NCBI RefSeq assembly: GCF_023715345.1
Contig: NZ_JAMBNY010000001.1
Coordinates: 372,001-436,000, forward strand
Direction of reading: 5' to 3'
Length of the DNA: 64,000 bases
Source: Paenibacillus camelliae
Lineage (GTDB): Bacteria > Bacillota > Bacilli > Paenibacillales > Paenibacillaceae
Below, in pieces: positions 1-9,406 of this stretch (its first letter is position 1; each line of letters begins with the position of its first letter). The notes beneath the pieces are model-generated. The model was not told the origin of the DNA and made no database searches. It was given only the letters and a program-made list of their open reading frames with translations. A program made the position numbers and the translations under genes.

Positions 1-399
1 AATGCTGCCATCCTTTATCGCCTCCATTCCTACCATAATGTCGTTCGTTCGCAGCTGCTCAATTAACTGTTGAAGCTCGCTGCGCTGCTCAGCCTGCAAG
101 CCAAGCGTATCAATCTTATGTTTAAGCTGCTCTGTAAGTCGAAGTGTTTGCTCATATCTAGCTAACAAACGTAGCTTCTGTTCATACGCGGCTAATGCCT
201 GTTCAGCTCTCTTTATATTATCATATACCGCCTGACGGCTAATGCCAAATTCTGCAGCAATTTCGCCTAGTGAAAAATCATCACGGTAGTAAAAGTTAAG
301 TATTATACGTTGCTTTTCCGTTAATAGCTCCTCATAGAAATCAAGCAGCAAATTAACATGTGTCGTTTTGGTAAGGGCATCTGGCTCTATACGTTCCAT
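1..399 (-). CDS. ylxM: YlxM family putative DNA-binding protein (3' end beyond window)
   Basis: Reading the minus strand from the ATG at 399 gives 133 codons that stay open to the window edge, so the C-terminus is missing. The protein starts MERIEPDALTKTTHVN and has a sigma-factor-like helix-turn-helix around residues 35-65 (LTEKQR, then FSLGEIAAEFGISRQAVYDNI), followed by a helical part rich in Leu, Glu and Gln. This is the layout of YlxM, the small protein encoded just before ffh and thought to act with the signal recognition particle. A GGAGGGG site lies 6 bases before the ATG. The usual neighbour ffh would lie beyond base 1; ftsY is upstream at 1946-2953, separated by two plus-strand genes. 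Confidence 0.9.
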   Translation of the reverse strand, partial: MERIEPDALTKTTHVNLLLDFYEELLTEKQRIILNFYYRDDFSLGEIAAEFGISRQAVYDNIKRAEQALAAYEQKLRLLARYEQTLRLTEQLKHKIDTLGLQAEQRSELQQLIEQLRTNDIMVGMEAIKDGSI

Positions 400-429
400 T
401 CTAATCCCCTCCGCATCGGCTTTATACTA

Positions 430-451
430 TGTAAAGTAAAATCCCTTTACA
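430..451. promoter_or_regulatory. Perfect inverted repeat upstream of ylxM
   Basis: TGTAAAG at 430-436 is mirrored by CTTTACA at 445-451 across an 8-base spacer. It lies about 30 bases before the ylxM start, where a promoter would be expected. A dimeric regulator site is a reasonable inference; no regulator is identified, and an RNA hairpin is also possible. Confidence 0.4.
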
Positions 452-621
452 CCGACCAACCTCAACTATCATAACTGATCAATTAGGGAGTGTCAAGTCT
501 TTTTCCTTGTCAGTCAAAATTACTTGTTCAATCAATGAAAAAAAGTTAGATTAGCAATAAATTTTATACCATGCTACGATTCATTTGCACCAAAAAACTG
601 TAAATGAAAGGAAATGATATC

Positions 622-1077
622 ATGAAATATTCTGTTCAATCCATTCAGACTTATCGTGTAGCATACTTCAGGCGAGTTGGCCCCTATGGTCCAGATAATT
701 ACAAAGTGATGGATCGATTAAAGACTTGGGCGGTAGAAAAGCAATTATTAAATGCTACTTCGATTCTACTCGGCATCTCGCTAGACAACCCGCAACAGGT
801 CTCTCCAATGGAGTGCAGATACGATGCATGCATTGTTATCGACGAACAGGTACAATTAAGTATCGATGATGATGTGAAGGAAAGAGTAATTGAGGGGGGC
901 AAGTATTTCGTATATTCGATAAAGCATACACCGGAGGCAATACAACGAGCATGGAATGAAATTATGCCTATGATTTATCAAAACGGGTATGTTATTGATG
1001 ACAAGCCGATTCTCGAGCGTTATATTGGCTTAATGGATGAGCATTCGTATTGTGATATTTGTGTTCCGATTCGTTAA
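622..1077 (+). CDS. GyrI-like / AraC effector-binding domain protein
   Basis: A 151-residue single-domain protein with the pattern of the GyrI-like small-molecule binding domain: an early SIQTYRVAYFRRVGPYG strand-turn motif, a central conserved RYDACIVID, and a late GGKYFVYSIKHTPEAIQRAWNEI strand-helix. These domains bind hydrophobic or cationic ligands and occur alone or at the end of AraC/MerR regulators; no DNA-binding part is present here. The ATG at 622 is chosen over the in-frame ATG at 604 because AAAGGA at 607-612 sits 9 bases before it. It is transcribed against its core-gene neighbours and, with the acetyltransferase at 1287, forms a small insert between ftsY and ylxM. The ligand cannot be told from sequence. 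Confidence 0.75.
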   Translation: MKYSVQSIQTYRVAYFRRVGPYGPDNYKVMDRLKTWAVEKQLLNATSILLGISLDNPQQVSPMECRYDACIVIDEQVQLSIDDDVKERVIEGGKYFVYSIKHTPEAIQRAWNEIMPMIYQNGYVIDDKPILERYIGLMDEHSYCDICVPIR

Positions 1078-1137
1078 GAAACCATTGCAAACATATTGTA
1101 ATGTAACATTATGAAGCACTTATGACAACGTGTTATA

Positions 1138-1182
1138 GCTAGCTGTCAACCTCTTGTTAGTAGCATTTCTAAGACAGCTAGC
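1138..1182 (+). terminator. Inverted repeat after the GyrI-like gene, possible terminator
   Basis: GCTAGCTGTC at 1138-1147 pairs with GACAGCTAGC at 1173-1182 over a 25-base loop. It lies between two plus-strand genes. No clear T-run follows, so it may instead be a processing hairpin or a remnant. Confidence 0.3.
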
Positions 1183-1286
1183 CTATACTGATCTGTCATA
1201 GTGAAAGATAATTATTTTTTCCGAAATTCTGCTATCATTAATTTAGAACACGTTAATGGAATCTGATAAGAATGGGGACTATGATC

Positions 1287-1805
1287 ATGATCGTAAGGAC
1301 AGAAGAAATGAAGGACTATGAAGGTATTTTTGACATCAACGTTCAAGCCTTTAATCATCGCGATGATGAAGCTAGACTAGTCGAAAGAATAAGACAATCT
1401 AATAAATTTATACCCGAGCTTTCATTAGTCGGAGAATTAGACGATGAAATCGTCGGTCACGCTTTGTTTAGTGAGGCAGCTGTAAAGAATGAAAATAACG
1501 AAGAAACCGTCATCGTGCTAGCACCAATTGCTGTAAAACCTGCTCTCCAAAAGCAAGGTATTGGAAAAGCATTAATCGAGGAAGGCATTAAGCGATGTAG
1601 AGCACTCGGATACGATTTTATTCTACTTATCGGTCATCCGAGCTATTATTCTAAGTTAGGCTTTAAACCTGCAAGAAACTATGGACTTGAGTTAACACAA
1701 TTCGAGGTACCTGATGATGTCTTTATGGTCTATGAGCTTGGAGAGAATAAGCTTGGGCAAATAAAAGGGGAGCTTGTTTATCCTGAAGCATTTTTCGCTG
1801 ACTGA
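1287..1805 (+). CDS. GNAT family N-acetyltransferase (YhbS-like)
   Basis: A 173-residue acetyltransferase of the GNAT fold. The acetyl-CoA pyrophosphate-binding loop is visible as KPALQKQGIGKALIEEGI (Q/RxxGxG/A form) in mid-protein, preceded by the strand VIVLAPIAV and followed by ILLIGHPSYYSKLGFKPA, a stretch typical of the COG3153/YhbS subgroup. The substrate is unknown. Three in-frame ATGs occur at 1272, 1281 and 1287. The last is preferred because GGGGA at 1274-1278 lies 8 bases upstream and the protein then starts MIVRTEEM as homologues do. A possible extended -10 (TGCTATCAT) lies upstream near 1228-1236. It faces ftsY convergently and shares the hairpin at 1855-1921. Confidence 0.85.
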   Translation: MIVRTEEMKDYEGIFDINVQAFNHRDDEARLVERIRQSNKFIPELSLVGELDDEIVGHALFSEAAVKNENNEETVIVLAPIAVKPALQKQGIGKALIEEGIKRCRALGYDFILLIGHPSYYSKLGFKPARNYGLELTQFEVPDDVFMVYELGENKLGQIKGELVYPEAFFAD

Positions 1806-1854
1806 CTGTGTGAATCTAACTTCGTTGTCTATTCAATGCTTTGCTTCCAAACAC

Positions 1855-1921
1855 AAAGCCATCCAATCCGCTTTGCAGCACGGATAAACGCGTGCATGCA
1901 ATGTGCGACCTGGATGGCTTT
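1855..1921. terminator. Long-loop convergent terminator
   Basis: AAAGCCATCCA at 1855-1865 pairs perfectly with TGGATGGCTTT at 1911-1921. It sits between the convergent ends of the acetyltransferase gene and ftsY, so it could serve both strands. The 45-base loop is long for an intrinsic terminator. Confidence 0.55.
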
Positions 1922-1945
1922 CTCTATTATGCTAAGTATGTGTAG

Positions 1946-2953
1946 TTAATTATCTGCCTCTGCTTCTTCTTCCTCTGCCTTCTGAATAAGACCTGCAAAC
2001 AGCGCATGAACAAATTGTTCAGAATCAAACTCCTGAAGATCACCCATTTTTTCACCTAGTCCTACTAGCTTCACAGGGAGATTCAGCTCGTTGCGAATCG
2101 CTATAACGATTCCGCCCTTCGCTGTACCATCCAGCTTCGTAAGCACTAGACCGGTAACGCCGCTCTTTTCGCCAAACAGCTTCGCTTGGCTTAACGCATT
2201 TTGTCCCGTTGTCGCATCAAGTACGAGAAGCACCTCATGCGGAGCTGATGGCATTTCCCTTTGAATGACACGGAAAATTTTATTCAGCTCTTCCATAAGA
2301 TTTGTTTTATTTTGCAAGCGGCCTGCCGTATCGCAAATAAGCACGTCAACGTTGCGCTGCTTTGCCGCATGTACTGCATCGAAGATAACAGCTGCCGGAT
2401 CAGAACCAGGAGATTGCTTAATGACGTCAACGCCTACACGCTCTCCCCATACTTCCAATTGCTCAATTGCTCCTGCGCGGAACGTATCGCCGGCGGCAAG
2501 AAGCACCTGCTTCCCTTCGCTTTTCAGCTTATGAGCCAGCTTACCAATCGTCGTTGTTTTACCTACACCATTGACGCCAACGAATAGATATACCGTTATT
2601 TCTCCCGAAGGAGCTACAGCAAGCTTAGGATCGTCTTCTCCTTTAAGCATACCAACCAGCTTCTCGGATAGGACAGGCTGAAGCTCTGCAGCATCTTCAA
2701 TTTTGCGTTTTTTCACTTCATCACGCAGCTCATCAATAAGCTGCATAACGGTAGTGACCCCAACGTCAGCTCCGATTAGAATTTCTTCAAGCTCCTCATA
2801 AAACTCCTCATCGATTTTTTTACGACGAGTAATGAGCTCTTCAACTTTTTCAACTAGAGCCGTTCTTGTCTTTGCCAAACCTTCTTTAAATACATTTGTT
2901 ACTGCTTCAGTTTTTGAAGCAATACTTTCCTTTAGCTTCTTGAAAAAACTCAT
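1946..2953 (-). CDS. ftsY: Signal recognition particle receptor FtsY
   Basis: A 335-residue SRP-type GTPase that docks ribosome-SRP complexes at the membrane for co-translational insertion. An amphipathic start (MSFFKKLKESIASKTEAV) with little acidic A domain is followed by the helical N domain and the G domain. GTPase motifs are clear: P-loop GVNGVGKTTT near residues 126-135, DTFRAGA near 157, DTAGR near 209 and TKLDGTAKGG near 272. Length and layout match Gram-positive FtsY. It follows smc by 303 bases filled with a repeat element, and the SRP-linked ylxM lies downstream, so the core order smc-ftsY-ylxM is kept despite the inserted genes. Confidence 0.97.
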   Translation of the reverse strand: MSFFKKLKESIASKTEAVTNVFKEGLAKTRTALVEKVEELITRRKKIDEEFYEELEEILIGADVGVTTVMQLIDELRDEVKKRKIEDAAELQPVLSEKLVGMLKGEDDPKLAVAPSGEITVYLFVGVNGVGKTTTIGKLAHKLKSEGKQVLLAAGDTFRAGAIEQLEVWGERVGVDVIKQSPGSDPAAVIFDAVHAAKQRNVDVLICDTAGRLQNKTNLMEELNKIFRVIQREMPSAPHEVLLVLDATTGQNALSQAKLFGEKSGVTGLVLTKLDGTAKGGIVIAIRNELNLPVKLVGLGEKMGDLQEFDSEQFVHALFAGLIQKAEEEEAEADN

Positions 2954-3008
2954 GTAAGCTCTGGCACCCCCGATTATATTGCTTTTTGTTTATAACGATT
3001 CATAATTT

Positions 3009-3255
3009 ATTCGACGTCGAATACGCTTCAACGGTTTACATCGAAATCAAAGTTGGACTTTTAAACAACCACTTCCAATGGAGTTTAAAAAGTTCGGCTT
3101 TCAGTTCCAAGAAGATTGGACGCTAGTAGAAAACGAGGAGCACAGCGTATGCCTTTAATACGCGAGCACCACAGCTTTCGCTAGCGTTCAATATTCGACG
3201 TCGAGTAATCTACAACGCATAGCATCGAAATCAAAGTCGGACTTTTTAAACAACC
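3009..3255. repeat. Composite intergenic repeat between smc and ftsY
   Basis: Two related units of 62-63 bases lie at 3009-3070 and 3193-3255. Each begins with the palindromic core ATTCGACGTCGA and ends with CATCGAAATCAAAGT-GGACTTTTTAAACAACC (one or two base differences). Between them are nested inverted repeats: ACGCTAG 3120-3126 with CTAGCGT 3181-3187, and GCGTAT 3145-3150 with ATACGC 3158-3163. The right unit ends one base from the smc stop codon. A diverged copy occurs at 36362-36593. No open frame is evident. Confidence 0.75.
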
Positions 3256-3256
3256 C

Positions 3257-6200
3257 CTACGCGGTCACACCGTCAAATACATGATCCTCTTCCAACCTCA
3301 CAGAAACCAGCTTGGAGACACCGCCTTCTTCCATCGTAACCCCATATAGCACATCTGCTTCTTCCATCGTGCCTTTACGATGCGTAACGACGATAAATTG
3401 AGTCAGCTCTGAAAACTCTCTCAAGTATTGCGCGAACCTCGCAACGTTAGCCTCATCGAGTGCTGCTTCTACCTCATCCAGCACACAGAAAGGTACTGGT
3501 TTAACTTGTAGAATCGCAAACAGCAAGGCAATCGCAGTAAGCGCGCGCTCCCCACCAGAAAGCAGCTGTAGATTTTGCAGTTTTTTGCCCGGAGGCTGTG
3601 CAACAATATCTATACCTGTTTCCAGTATGTTCGCTGGATCAACGAGTATAAGATCAGCACGTCCTCCGCCGAACAATTTACTGAAGACGACGATAAAATG
3701 CTTGCGGATTTCATCAAAGGTCGTCTTAAATCGCTTCGACATTTCATCATCCATCTCGCGAATGACCTCATAAAGGGTTGCCTTCGCTTCCATCAAGTCA
3801 TTCTTTTGCTCTGTTAGGAAGTCGTAGCGTTCTTTTACACGCTCATATTCCTCAATGGCCCCCAAATTGATTTCGCCAAGCGAGCTGATTTGCCGCTTTA
3901 GCTCTCTCACATCAAGCTGGACAGCATTAATCTCCTCTGGAGGTGGATACTGCTCCTTCGCCATCTCATAGCTGTAGCCATATTCATCAGCAAGCTTTTT
4001 AATCGTATGATCCAGCTCAACGTCCTGACGATTGAGCACAATTTCGGTTTGACGCATCTGCTCTTCGATTTGTCTCAAAGCTTGACGCTGCTCTTTCGTC
4101 TCGTTCTCTCCCTGCTCTAGCCCGCTTAGCTTCTGTACGCGCTGCAAACGGAAGGAATCGGTACGATCGCTGCATTGTTGCTTGCTCTCCTTAAGCTGAG
4201 CAAGTTTTGCAACCTGCTCCTCAGCTTCCTGTTTCAAGCTTTCAGCTTGCTCCTGAAGCTGTGTTAGCTGCTGCTGCTGGGCTTTTAGCTCCTCTTTCGC
4301 ACGGCTTATATCATTACGCAAGCGAGCTGCCTGATCTTCATAATTACTGAATTCCTGATCTTGTTTTGCAACAGTAATTTTAAGATCGGTAAGCTGAACT
4401 TGAAGCTCTTCCTTCTGAGATTCGTTCACTTTACGCGTTTGCTCCGCATGCTTGATCGATTGTTGGAGTTTAGCTTCCTGCTGGGACAGCTCTGCTAGCT
4501 GACGCTGTGCCTCCTCAATTCGAGATGTTGCTGCTTGCTGCTCGCTTACTTGAGCTTGCTTATCGCTATTAGATAATGCTTGCTGCTCACTTAAAAACTT
4601 CATTTCCTGTTGAAGCTGCTGCAAGTCTCCTTTTAAGCTCTGCTCTTCCAATCGCTTCTGCTCAAGTCGTTCACGAGCCTGCTCGGAGTTTTGTGAGCGA
4701 ATGCTCATTTCCTTACGCAGGTCAACCAGCTTCAGTCTTTCTTGCTCGATTTGACGCTTAACAGCTGCAATGGCTTCGTCCAGCTGTTCGATCTGACGAT
4801 GTCGACCGAGTAAGCTTGCCCCTCTTTTCTGCAAGCTTCCCCCTGTCATTGAACCCCCAGCATTGACTACATCACCTTCCAATGTAACAACGCGATAGCG
4901 GTATTGACAGCGGGCAGCGATACGGTTAGCTTGCTCCAAGTTTTCTGCAAGAAGTACGTTCCCTAATAGATTAAATACAATCTCCTTGTAACGCTCCTCT
5001 GTATGCACAAGCTCAGCTGCTACTCCGACAAACCCATCCAGCTCCGTAATAATACGCTTGTCCATCTCACCTAAGCGACGTCCTCGTATGACATCGAGTG
5101 GTAAAAACGTCGCTCGACCAAGCTGACGCTGCTTCAAATAGCTAATCGCAGTACGGGCTGTCCGCTCATCCTCCATAACAATATGCTGGAGTGCCCCACC
5201 AAGCGCAGTCTCCACCGCAGTCTCGATACGCTCTGGCACGACAATGAGCTCGGCTACAGCACCATGTACACCAGTAATGGCAGATTGCTGACGTCGCGCA
5301 GCTTTAAGAATTTCCTTAACGCCATGCATAAAGCCGTCCATTGCATCCTGCATTTCCTTCATCGTATCTCGGCGTGACATATCACTATCGAGCTTCTGCT
5401 CATAGCGTCTAAGCTGAGTCGTCGCTTGCTCGATCGCTTGATTGAGCTTACGTGCTTCGTCAGCTTCCTCTAGCATCTTAGTACGAAGCTTATCATGCTC
5501 TTTCCCTAGCTCGGCAATCACTTGCTCAAGCTCAAACTTTTTCGCTTCCAAAGTACGCTGCTGCTGCAGCCACTTCGCCTCGTCCTCGCCAATACGCTCC
5601 ATCCGGCGCTGCAGTGCTTCCTGCTGCTGCTCGGAATAGCGAATTTCATTACGAAGCTGAGCCATCGAGCTCAAAATGTCGAGAAGCTCGCCCTTTAAGC
5701 GTTCTTCAGCATCCTGTGCACTTCCGCTCGCTACACCTTGCATTCGCTCCTCTTCTGCCTGAAGCGTCATGCGAAGGCTTGTCAAACGCTCTTCGAGCTC
5801 TGCTGCTTTGCCTCGTACAGCTACCTCTTCCTTAGACAAGCTCATAATTCGCTCATCCGTCACTGCAATAGCCTGCTCAACGCTTAAACGAGTTTCTTCG
5901 TTATGACGCATTCTCTCTTTAATGACTTCGCTATAGCCTTCGCATTTTTCTACGTCCTCGCTAATTTGAAGCATCGCTTGATGAAGCTCATCAAGCTCTT
6001 TTTCGACCTCTCTAAGCTGCAAACGATCACTCTCAAGGACAGCGTCATGCTTGCTTACAACAGCAGAAAGCTTTAGCTGTTCCTGATTAAGCGCTTCTAG
6101 CTTGGCCGTTGACTCTGACCAGGCATTATGTAGCGTTTCGATTTGATGTACATAAAGAGAGATTTCCTTCGATTTCAACTGTTCTTTTAGTGTCTTAAAG

Positions 6201-6841
6201 TGAAGAGCAACCTCTGATTGCTTACGAAGCGGCTCTACTTGATCCTCAAGCTCTGTCACAAGGTCATGAATACGCAGCAGGTTTTGCTCTGTATCATCCA
6301 GCTTGCGCTTTGCTTCCTTTTTCCGAGACTTATACTTGACGATGCCAGATGCCTCTTCAAAAATTCCGCGCCGGTCCTCTGAGCGTGTACTTAATATTTC
6401 TTCAATTCTACCTTGTCCGATAATCGAGTACGCCTCTTTACCGATACCCGTATCCATAAATAATTCCGTAATATCTTTGAGTCGACATGCTTGCTTATTA
6501 ATCATATATTCGCTATCACCGCTTCGATGAACGCGTCTAGTTACCGTTACCTCATTGTATTCTAATGGCAGTGCACCGTCAGAATTGTCTAGTGTTAACG
6601 AAACTTCTCCATAATTTACAGCACGACGTGCATCACTTCCGGCAAATATAATATCTTCCATTTTGCCCCCGCGAAGACTTTTAGCGCTTTGCTCACCAAG
6701 AACCCAACGAATACCGTCTGAAATATTACTTTTTCCAGATCCGTTAGGTCCAACAACAGCTGTTATTCCGTTAACAAATTCAAGCTCAGTTTTATCTGCG
6801 AATGACTTGAAGCCTGATAATTCAATTCTTTTCAAAAACAT
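3257..6841 (-). CDS. smc: Chromosome segregation ATPase SMC
   Basis: A full-length 1194-residue SMC protein that loads at parS/Spo0J sites and, with ScpA and ScpB, organises and segregates the chromosome. Visible parts in order: Walker A GPNGSGKSN near residues 32-40, a long Q/E/K/L-rich coiled coil, a globular hinge around 510-670 with GG-rich dimer motifs (ALGGALQHIV; NAGGSMTGGS), a second coiled coil, the ABC signature LLSGGERAL near 1093 and Walker B VLDEVEAALDEAN near 1118-1130. It starts at the MFLKRIELSGFKSFA typical of the family. It lies downstream of rnc, from which it is separated by a terminator, so it may rely partly on its own promoter. Confidence 0.98.
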   Translation of the reverse strand: MFLKRIELSGFKSFADKTELEFVNGITAVVGPNGSGKSNISDGIRWVLGEQSAKSLRGGKMEDIIFAGSDARRAVNYGEVSLTLDNSDGALPLEYNEVTVTRRVHRSGDSEYMINKQACRLKDITELFMDTGIGKEAYSIIGQGRIEEILSTRSEDRRGIFEEASGIVKYKSRKKEAKRKLDDTEQNLLRIHDLVTELEDQVEPLRKQSEVALHFKTLKEQLKSKEISLYVHQIETLHNAWSESTAKLEALNQEQLKLSAVVSKHDAVLESDRLQLREVEKELDELHQAMLQISEDVEKCEGYSEVIKERMRHNEETRLSVEQAIAVTDERIMSLSKEEVAVRGKAAELEERLTSLRMTLQAEEERMQGVASGSAQDAEERLKGELLDILSSMAQLRNEIRYSEQQQEALQRRMERIGEDEAKWLQQQRTLEAKKFELEQVIAELGKEHDKLRTKMLEEADEARKLNQAIEQATTQLRRYEQKLDSDMSRRDTMKEMQDAMDGFMHGVKEILKAARRQQSAITGVHGAVAELIVVPERIETAVETALGGALQHIVMEDERTARTAISYLKQRQLGRATFLPLDVIRGRRLGEMDKRIITELDGFVGVAAELVHTEERYKEIVFNLLGNVLLAENLEQANRIAARCQYRYRVVTLEGDVVNAGGSMTGGSLQKRGASLLGRHRQIEQLDEAIAAVKRQIEQERLKLVDLRKEMSIRSQNSEQARERLEQKRLEEQSLKGDLQQLQQEMKFLSEQQALSNSDKQAQVSEQQAATSRIEEAQRQLAELSQQEAKLQQSIKHAEQTRKVNESQKEELQVQLTDLKITVAKQDQEFSNYEDQAARLRNDISRAKEELKAQQQQLTQLQEQAESLKQEAEEQVAKLAQLKESKQQCSDRTDSFRLQRVQKLSGLEQGENETKEQRQALRQIEEQMRQTEIVLNRQDVELDHTIKKLADEYGYSYEMAKEQYPPPEEINAVQLDVRELKRQISSLGEINLGAIEEYERVKERYDFLTEQKNDLMEAKATLYEVIREMDDEMSKRFKTTFDEIRKHFIVVFSKLFGGGRADLILVDPANILETGIDIVAQPPGKKLQNLQLLSGGERALTAIALLFAILQVKPVPFCVLDEVEAALDEANVARFAQYLREFSELTQFIVVTHRKGTMEEADVLYGVTMEEGGVSKLVSVRLEEDHVFDGVTA

Positions 6842-6913
6842 AGTCTGGCTTTCACCTCACAGTACATTGTACCACAGATTGTTTTAGGCCGATATCATTT
6901 CTATGATCGCTGA

Positions 6914-6966
6914 CATACAAAAAGCATCCCTTTGGACAACCGTCCAACGAAATGCTTTTTGTATGT
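6914..6966 (-). terminator. Intrinsic terminator between rnc and smc
   Basis: CATACAAAAAGCAT pairs with ATGCTTTTTGTATG, with an inner GGAC/GTCC stem. On the minus strand the hairpin is followed by the T-rich arm itself. It lies just past the rnc stop and before smc, so it probably ends or attenuates the fatty-acid/rnc transcript. Confidence 0.7.
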
Positions 6967-6975
6967 TCGGACCCA

Positions 6976-7698
6976 TTACTTATGCTGCATATTTTTCGAT
7001 TCTTGTTCCGCTAGCTTTCCCCATGCTTCTGCGGCAGCTCTTTGTTCAGCTTCTTTTTTGGAACGGCCGATTCCCACGCCATAGCAGGTCTGATCAAGCA
7101 AGACCTCAATAACAAATTCCCGATCATGAGCAGGTCCTCGCTCTTCAACGATTCGGTACTCAATGGCTCCTAGCCCAATGTGCTGAGCTCGTTCCTGAAG
7201 CTTAGACTTCGCATCCTTCATGAGCAAGCCATAGTTGTTCGAATCGATATGAGGGAACATGTGCTGCTCAAGAAAATGTCTTGTCGTCTCGATTCCCATG
7301 TCAAGATAGAGCGCTCCGACAAAGGATTCGAACAAATCTGCCAGCAATGCTTGCCGATGTCTACCGCCAAGCTGTTCCTCGCCTCGACCAAGCAATACAT
7401 AGCTGCCAAAATCAAGCCGCTCAGCAAAATGTGCCAACGAAGGTTCACAAACAACCGATGCTCGCATACGTGTCAATTCACCCTCAGGGCGTTTGGGGTA
7501 CGTTTTATACAGATACTCTGAGACAAGCAGCTGTAATACAGCATCTCCTAGAAACTCTAGTCGTTCATTGTCCTGTACAGAACCCCGCTTATGCTCATTT
7601 ACATAAGAGGTATGCGTAAAAGCCTGCCGTAAAAGCTTTACCCTTGTAAAGTTGAGCTGCAGCTTTTGCTGCAGCTCATCAAACAAATCATTCTTCAT
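6976..7698 (-). CDS. rnc: Ribonuclease III
   Basis: A 240-residue endonuclease that cuts double-stranded RNA, mainly in rRNA precursor processing. The RNase III signature [19 protein letters not shown] is near residues 44-62, the second acidic metal-binding cluster lies in [17 protein letters not shown] near 120-136, and a C-terminal double-stranded RNA binding domain covers about 162-232 with the end motif [16 protein letters not shown]. It overlaps the 3' end of fabF by 11 bases and so is translationally linked to the fatty-acid operon. This fabF-rnc-smc order is common in Bacillota. Confidence 0.97.
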   Translation of the reverse strand: MKNDLFDELQQKLQLNFTRVKLLRQAFTHTSYVNEHKRGSVQDNERLEFLGDAVLQLLVSEYLYKTYPKRPEGELTRMRASVVCEPSLAHFAERLDFGSYVLLGRGEEQLGGRHRQALLADLFESFVGALYLDMGIETTRHFLEQHMFPHIDSNNYGLLMKDAKSKLQERAQHIGLGAIEYRIVEERGPAHDREFVIEVLLDQTCYGVGIGRSKKEAEQRAAAEAWGKLAEQESKNMQHK

Positions 7699-8929
7699 AT
7701 TTCTTCATCATGATGGACGCATTATGTCCACCGAAACCAAATGAATTTGATAACGCAACCTTAACATCAGCCTTACGAGGTTTGTTTGGCACATAATCCA
7801 AATCAAGCTCTGGATCCTGATTGTCTAAGTTGATCGTTGGAGCAATCACTCCATGTTTAAGGGTAAGGGCAAGGATTACAGCTTCTACTCCACCTGCTGC
7901 ACCAAGCAAATGACCAGTCATCGACTTCGTAGAGCTAACGGCAAGCTTATAAGCATGCTCACCAAACGTATGCTTAATCGCTGTTGATTCGGATATATCA
8001 CCTACAGGCGTACTTGTACCATGCGCATTAATATAATCAACCGCTGTTCGATCAATGCCTGCATCCTTCAATGCACTTTCCATGCATCGTGCCGCACCAG
8101 TTGGATCTGGCTCTGTCATGTGATGCGCGTCTCCACTCATCCCGTACCCGATCACTTCTCCATAAATTTTCGCACCGCGTGCTTTAGCATGCTCAAGCTC
8201 TTCAAGAATGAGAACGCCAGAGCCTTCACCCATTACGAATCCATCGCGCTCTACATCAAACGGACGACTTGCCTTCTCAGGCTCATCATTACGTGTAGAC
8301 ATGGCTCTCATGGAGCAGAATCCAGCCATCCCTGTAGGACGAATCGTCGCCTCAGCTCCACCTGCAATCATGACATCCGCATCGCCACGCTGAATAATTT
8401 TAAAGGAATCACCGATAGAATGTGTTCCCGTTGCACAAGCCGTTACAGCTGTTGAGTTTGGTCCTTTAGCGCCAGCGATCATAGACACTTGTCCAGATGC
8501 CATATTCGCAATCATCATTGGAATGAAGAACGGACTTACTCGTTTGGGTCCTTTTTCAAGCAAGATGGAATGCTGATCTTCCCATGTTCCTAAACCGCCT
8601 ATGCCAGAGCCAACAACAACACCAATTCGCTCGGCAGGGACATGCTCACCAATCTTAATGCCTGAATCTTCAATAGCCTTTAGGCTTGCCGCAACAGCGA
8701 ATTGAACGAAACGATCCATACGACGCGCTTCTTTCTTATCTATACCGTAATTGGTTAGATCAAAGCCTTTAATCTCCGCAGCAATACGTGTCGGATATTC
8801 CGAAACATCAAATGCTTCAATTAGGGATACACCGGACTTGCCTTCTAATAAATTCCCCCAAAACTGCTCGAGCTCTGAGCCTAACGATGTCAATATGCCC
8901 ATTCCCGTTACAACAACTCTACGCTTCAT
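7688..8929 (-). CDS. fabF: Beta-ketoacyl-ACP synthase II
   Basis: A 413-residue condensing enzyme that extends acyl-ACP with malonyl-ACP in type II fatty acid synthesis. The catalytic triad is visible: Cys165 in [12 protein letters not shown], the first His in [11 protein letters not shown] and the second in [13 protein letters not shown]. The protein begins [11 protein letters not shown], with GGGGTG upstream as ribosome site. It lies downstream of acpP behind a hairpin (9051-9076) and overlaps rnc. Unlike in Bacillus subtilis, fabF and fabH are here part of the same cluster as fapR-plsX. Confidence 0.97.
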   Translation of the reverse strand: MKRRVVVTGMGILTSLGSELEQFWGNLLEGKSGVSLIEAFDVSEYPTRIAAEIKGFDLTNYGIDKKEARRMDRFVQFAVAASLKAIEDSGIKIGEHVPAERIGVVVGSGIGGLGTWEDQHSILLEKGPKRVSPFFIPMMIANMASGQVSMIAGAKGPNSTAVTACATGTHSIGDSFKIIQRGDADVMIAGGAEATIRPTGMAGFCSMRAMSTRNDEPEKASRPFDVERDGFVMGEGSGVLILEELEHAKARGAKIYGEVIGYGMSGDAHHMTEPDPTGAARCMESALKDAGIDRTAVDYINAHGTSTPVGDISESTAIKHTFGEHAYKLAVSSTKSMTGHLLGAAGGVEAVILALTLKHGVIAPTINLDNQDPELDLDYVPNKPRKADVKVALSNSFGFGGHNASIMMKKYEE

Positions 8930-9050
8930 TCATGCTCACCCCTACTATCATTCATCTTTTCATCTATATCGAAAAAGAATTGTTTATCAATCCTTATGCA
9001 TGACTTATCAGTTAATTAATTCTTAAAAACTTGCGAGCAAAATAAGGATT

Positions 9051-9076
9051 GAGTCCCGTTATAGCTAACGGGACTC
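9051..9076 (-). terminator. Hairpin between acpP and fabF, probable attenuator
   Basis: GAGTCCCGTTA (9051-9061) pairs perfectly with TAACGGGACTC (9066-9076) around a four-base loop. On the minus strand the stem is followed by AATCCTTATTTT, a weak T-tract. Placed right after the acpP stop, it could lower read-through into fabF or stabilise the abundant acpP message. Confidence 0.65.
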
Positions 9077-9083
9077 GATCATT

Positions 9084-9317
9084 TTAGGTATGAGATTGTA
9101 TGTAATTTACAACTTCTCCTACCGTAGTGATCTTCTCTGCATCTTCATCAGAAATTTCAAGGTTAAACTCGTCTTCGAGTTCCATGATAAGCTCAACTAC
9201 ATCTAGTGAGTCAGCGTTCAAATCTTCCTTGAAAGAAGCTTCCAAAGTTACCTTTTCTGCATCAACACCTAGGCGGTCAACAATAATGCTTGTTACGCGT
9301 TCTAGTACATCGGACAT
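9084..9317 (-). CDS. acpP: Acyl carrier protein
   Basis: A 77-residue acidic four-helix carrier that holds growing acyl chains on 4'-phosphopantetheine. The attachment serine is Ser37 in the [16 protein letters not shown] motif. The ATG at 9317 is chosen because GAGGAGG lies 8 bases upstream; the upstream in-frame GTG at 9326 is part of that ribosome site. A TATAAT-like element near 9338-9343 could give acpP an extra promoter, in line with the need for high ACP levels, but no convincing -35 is seen. It lies between fabG and fabF in the cluster. Confidence 0.97.
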   Translation of the reverse strand: MSDVLERVTSIIVDRLGVDAEKVTLEASFKEDLNADSLDVVELIMELEDEFNLEISDEDAEKITTVGEVVNYIQSHT

Positions 9318-9406
9318 CCGATTCACCTCCTCTACGTATTATACGAAAACGATTAAAAAATAGCTATCCTACAATCTACTGAATTGAAAGTTTAAATCAA
9401 CAAGCC

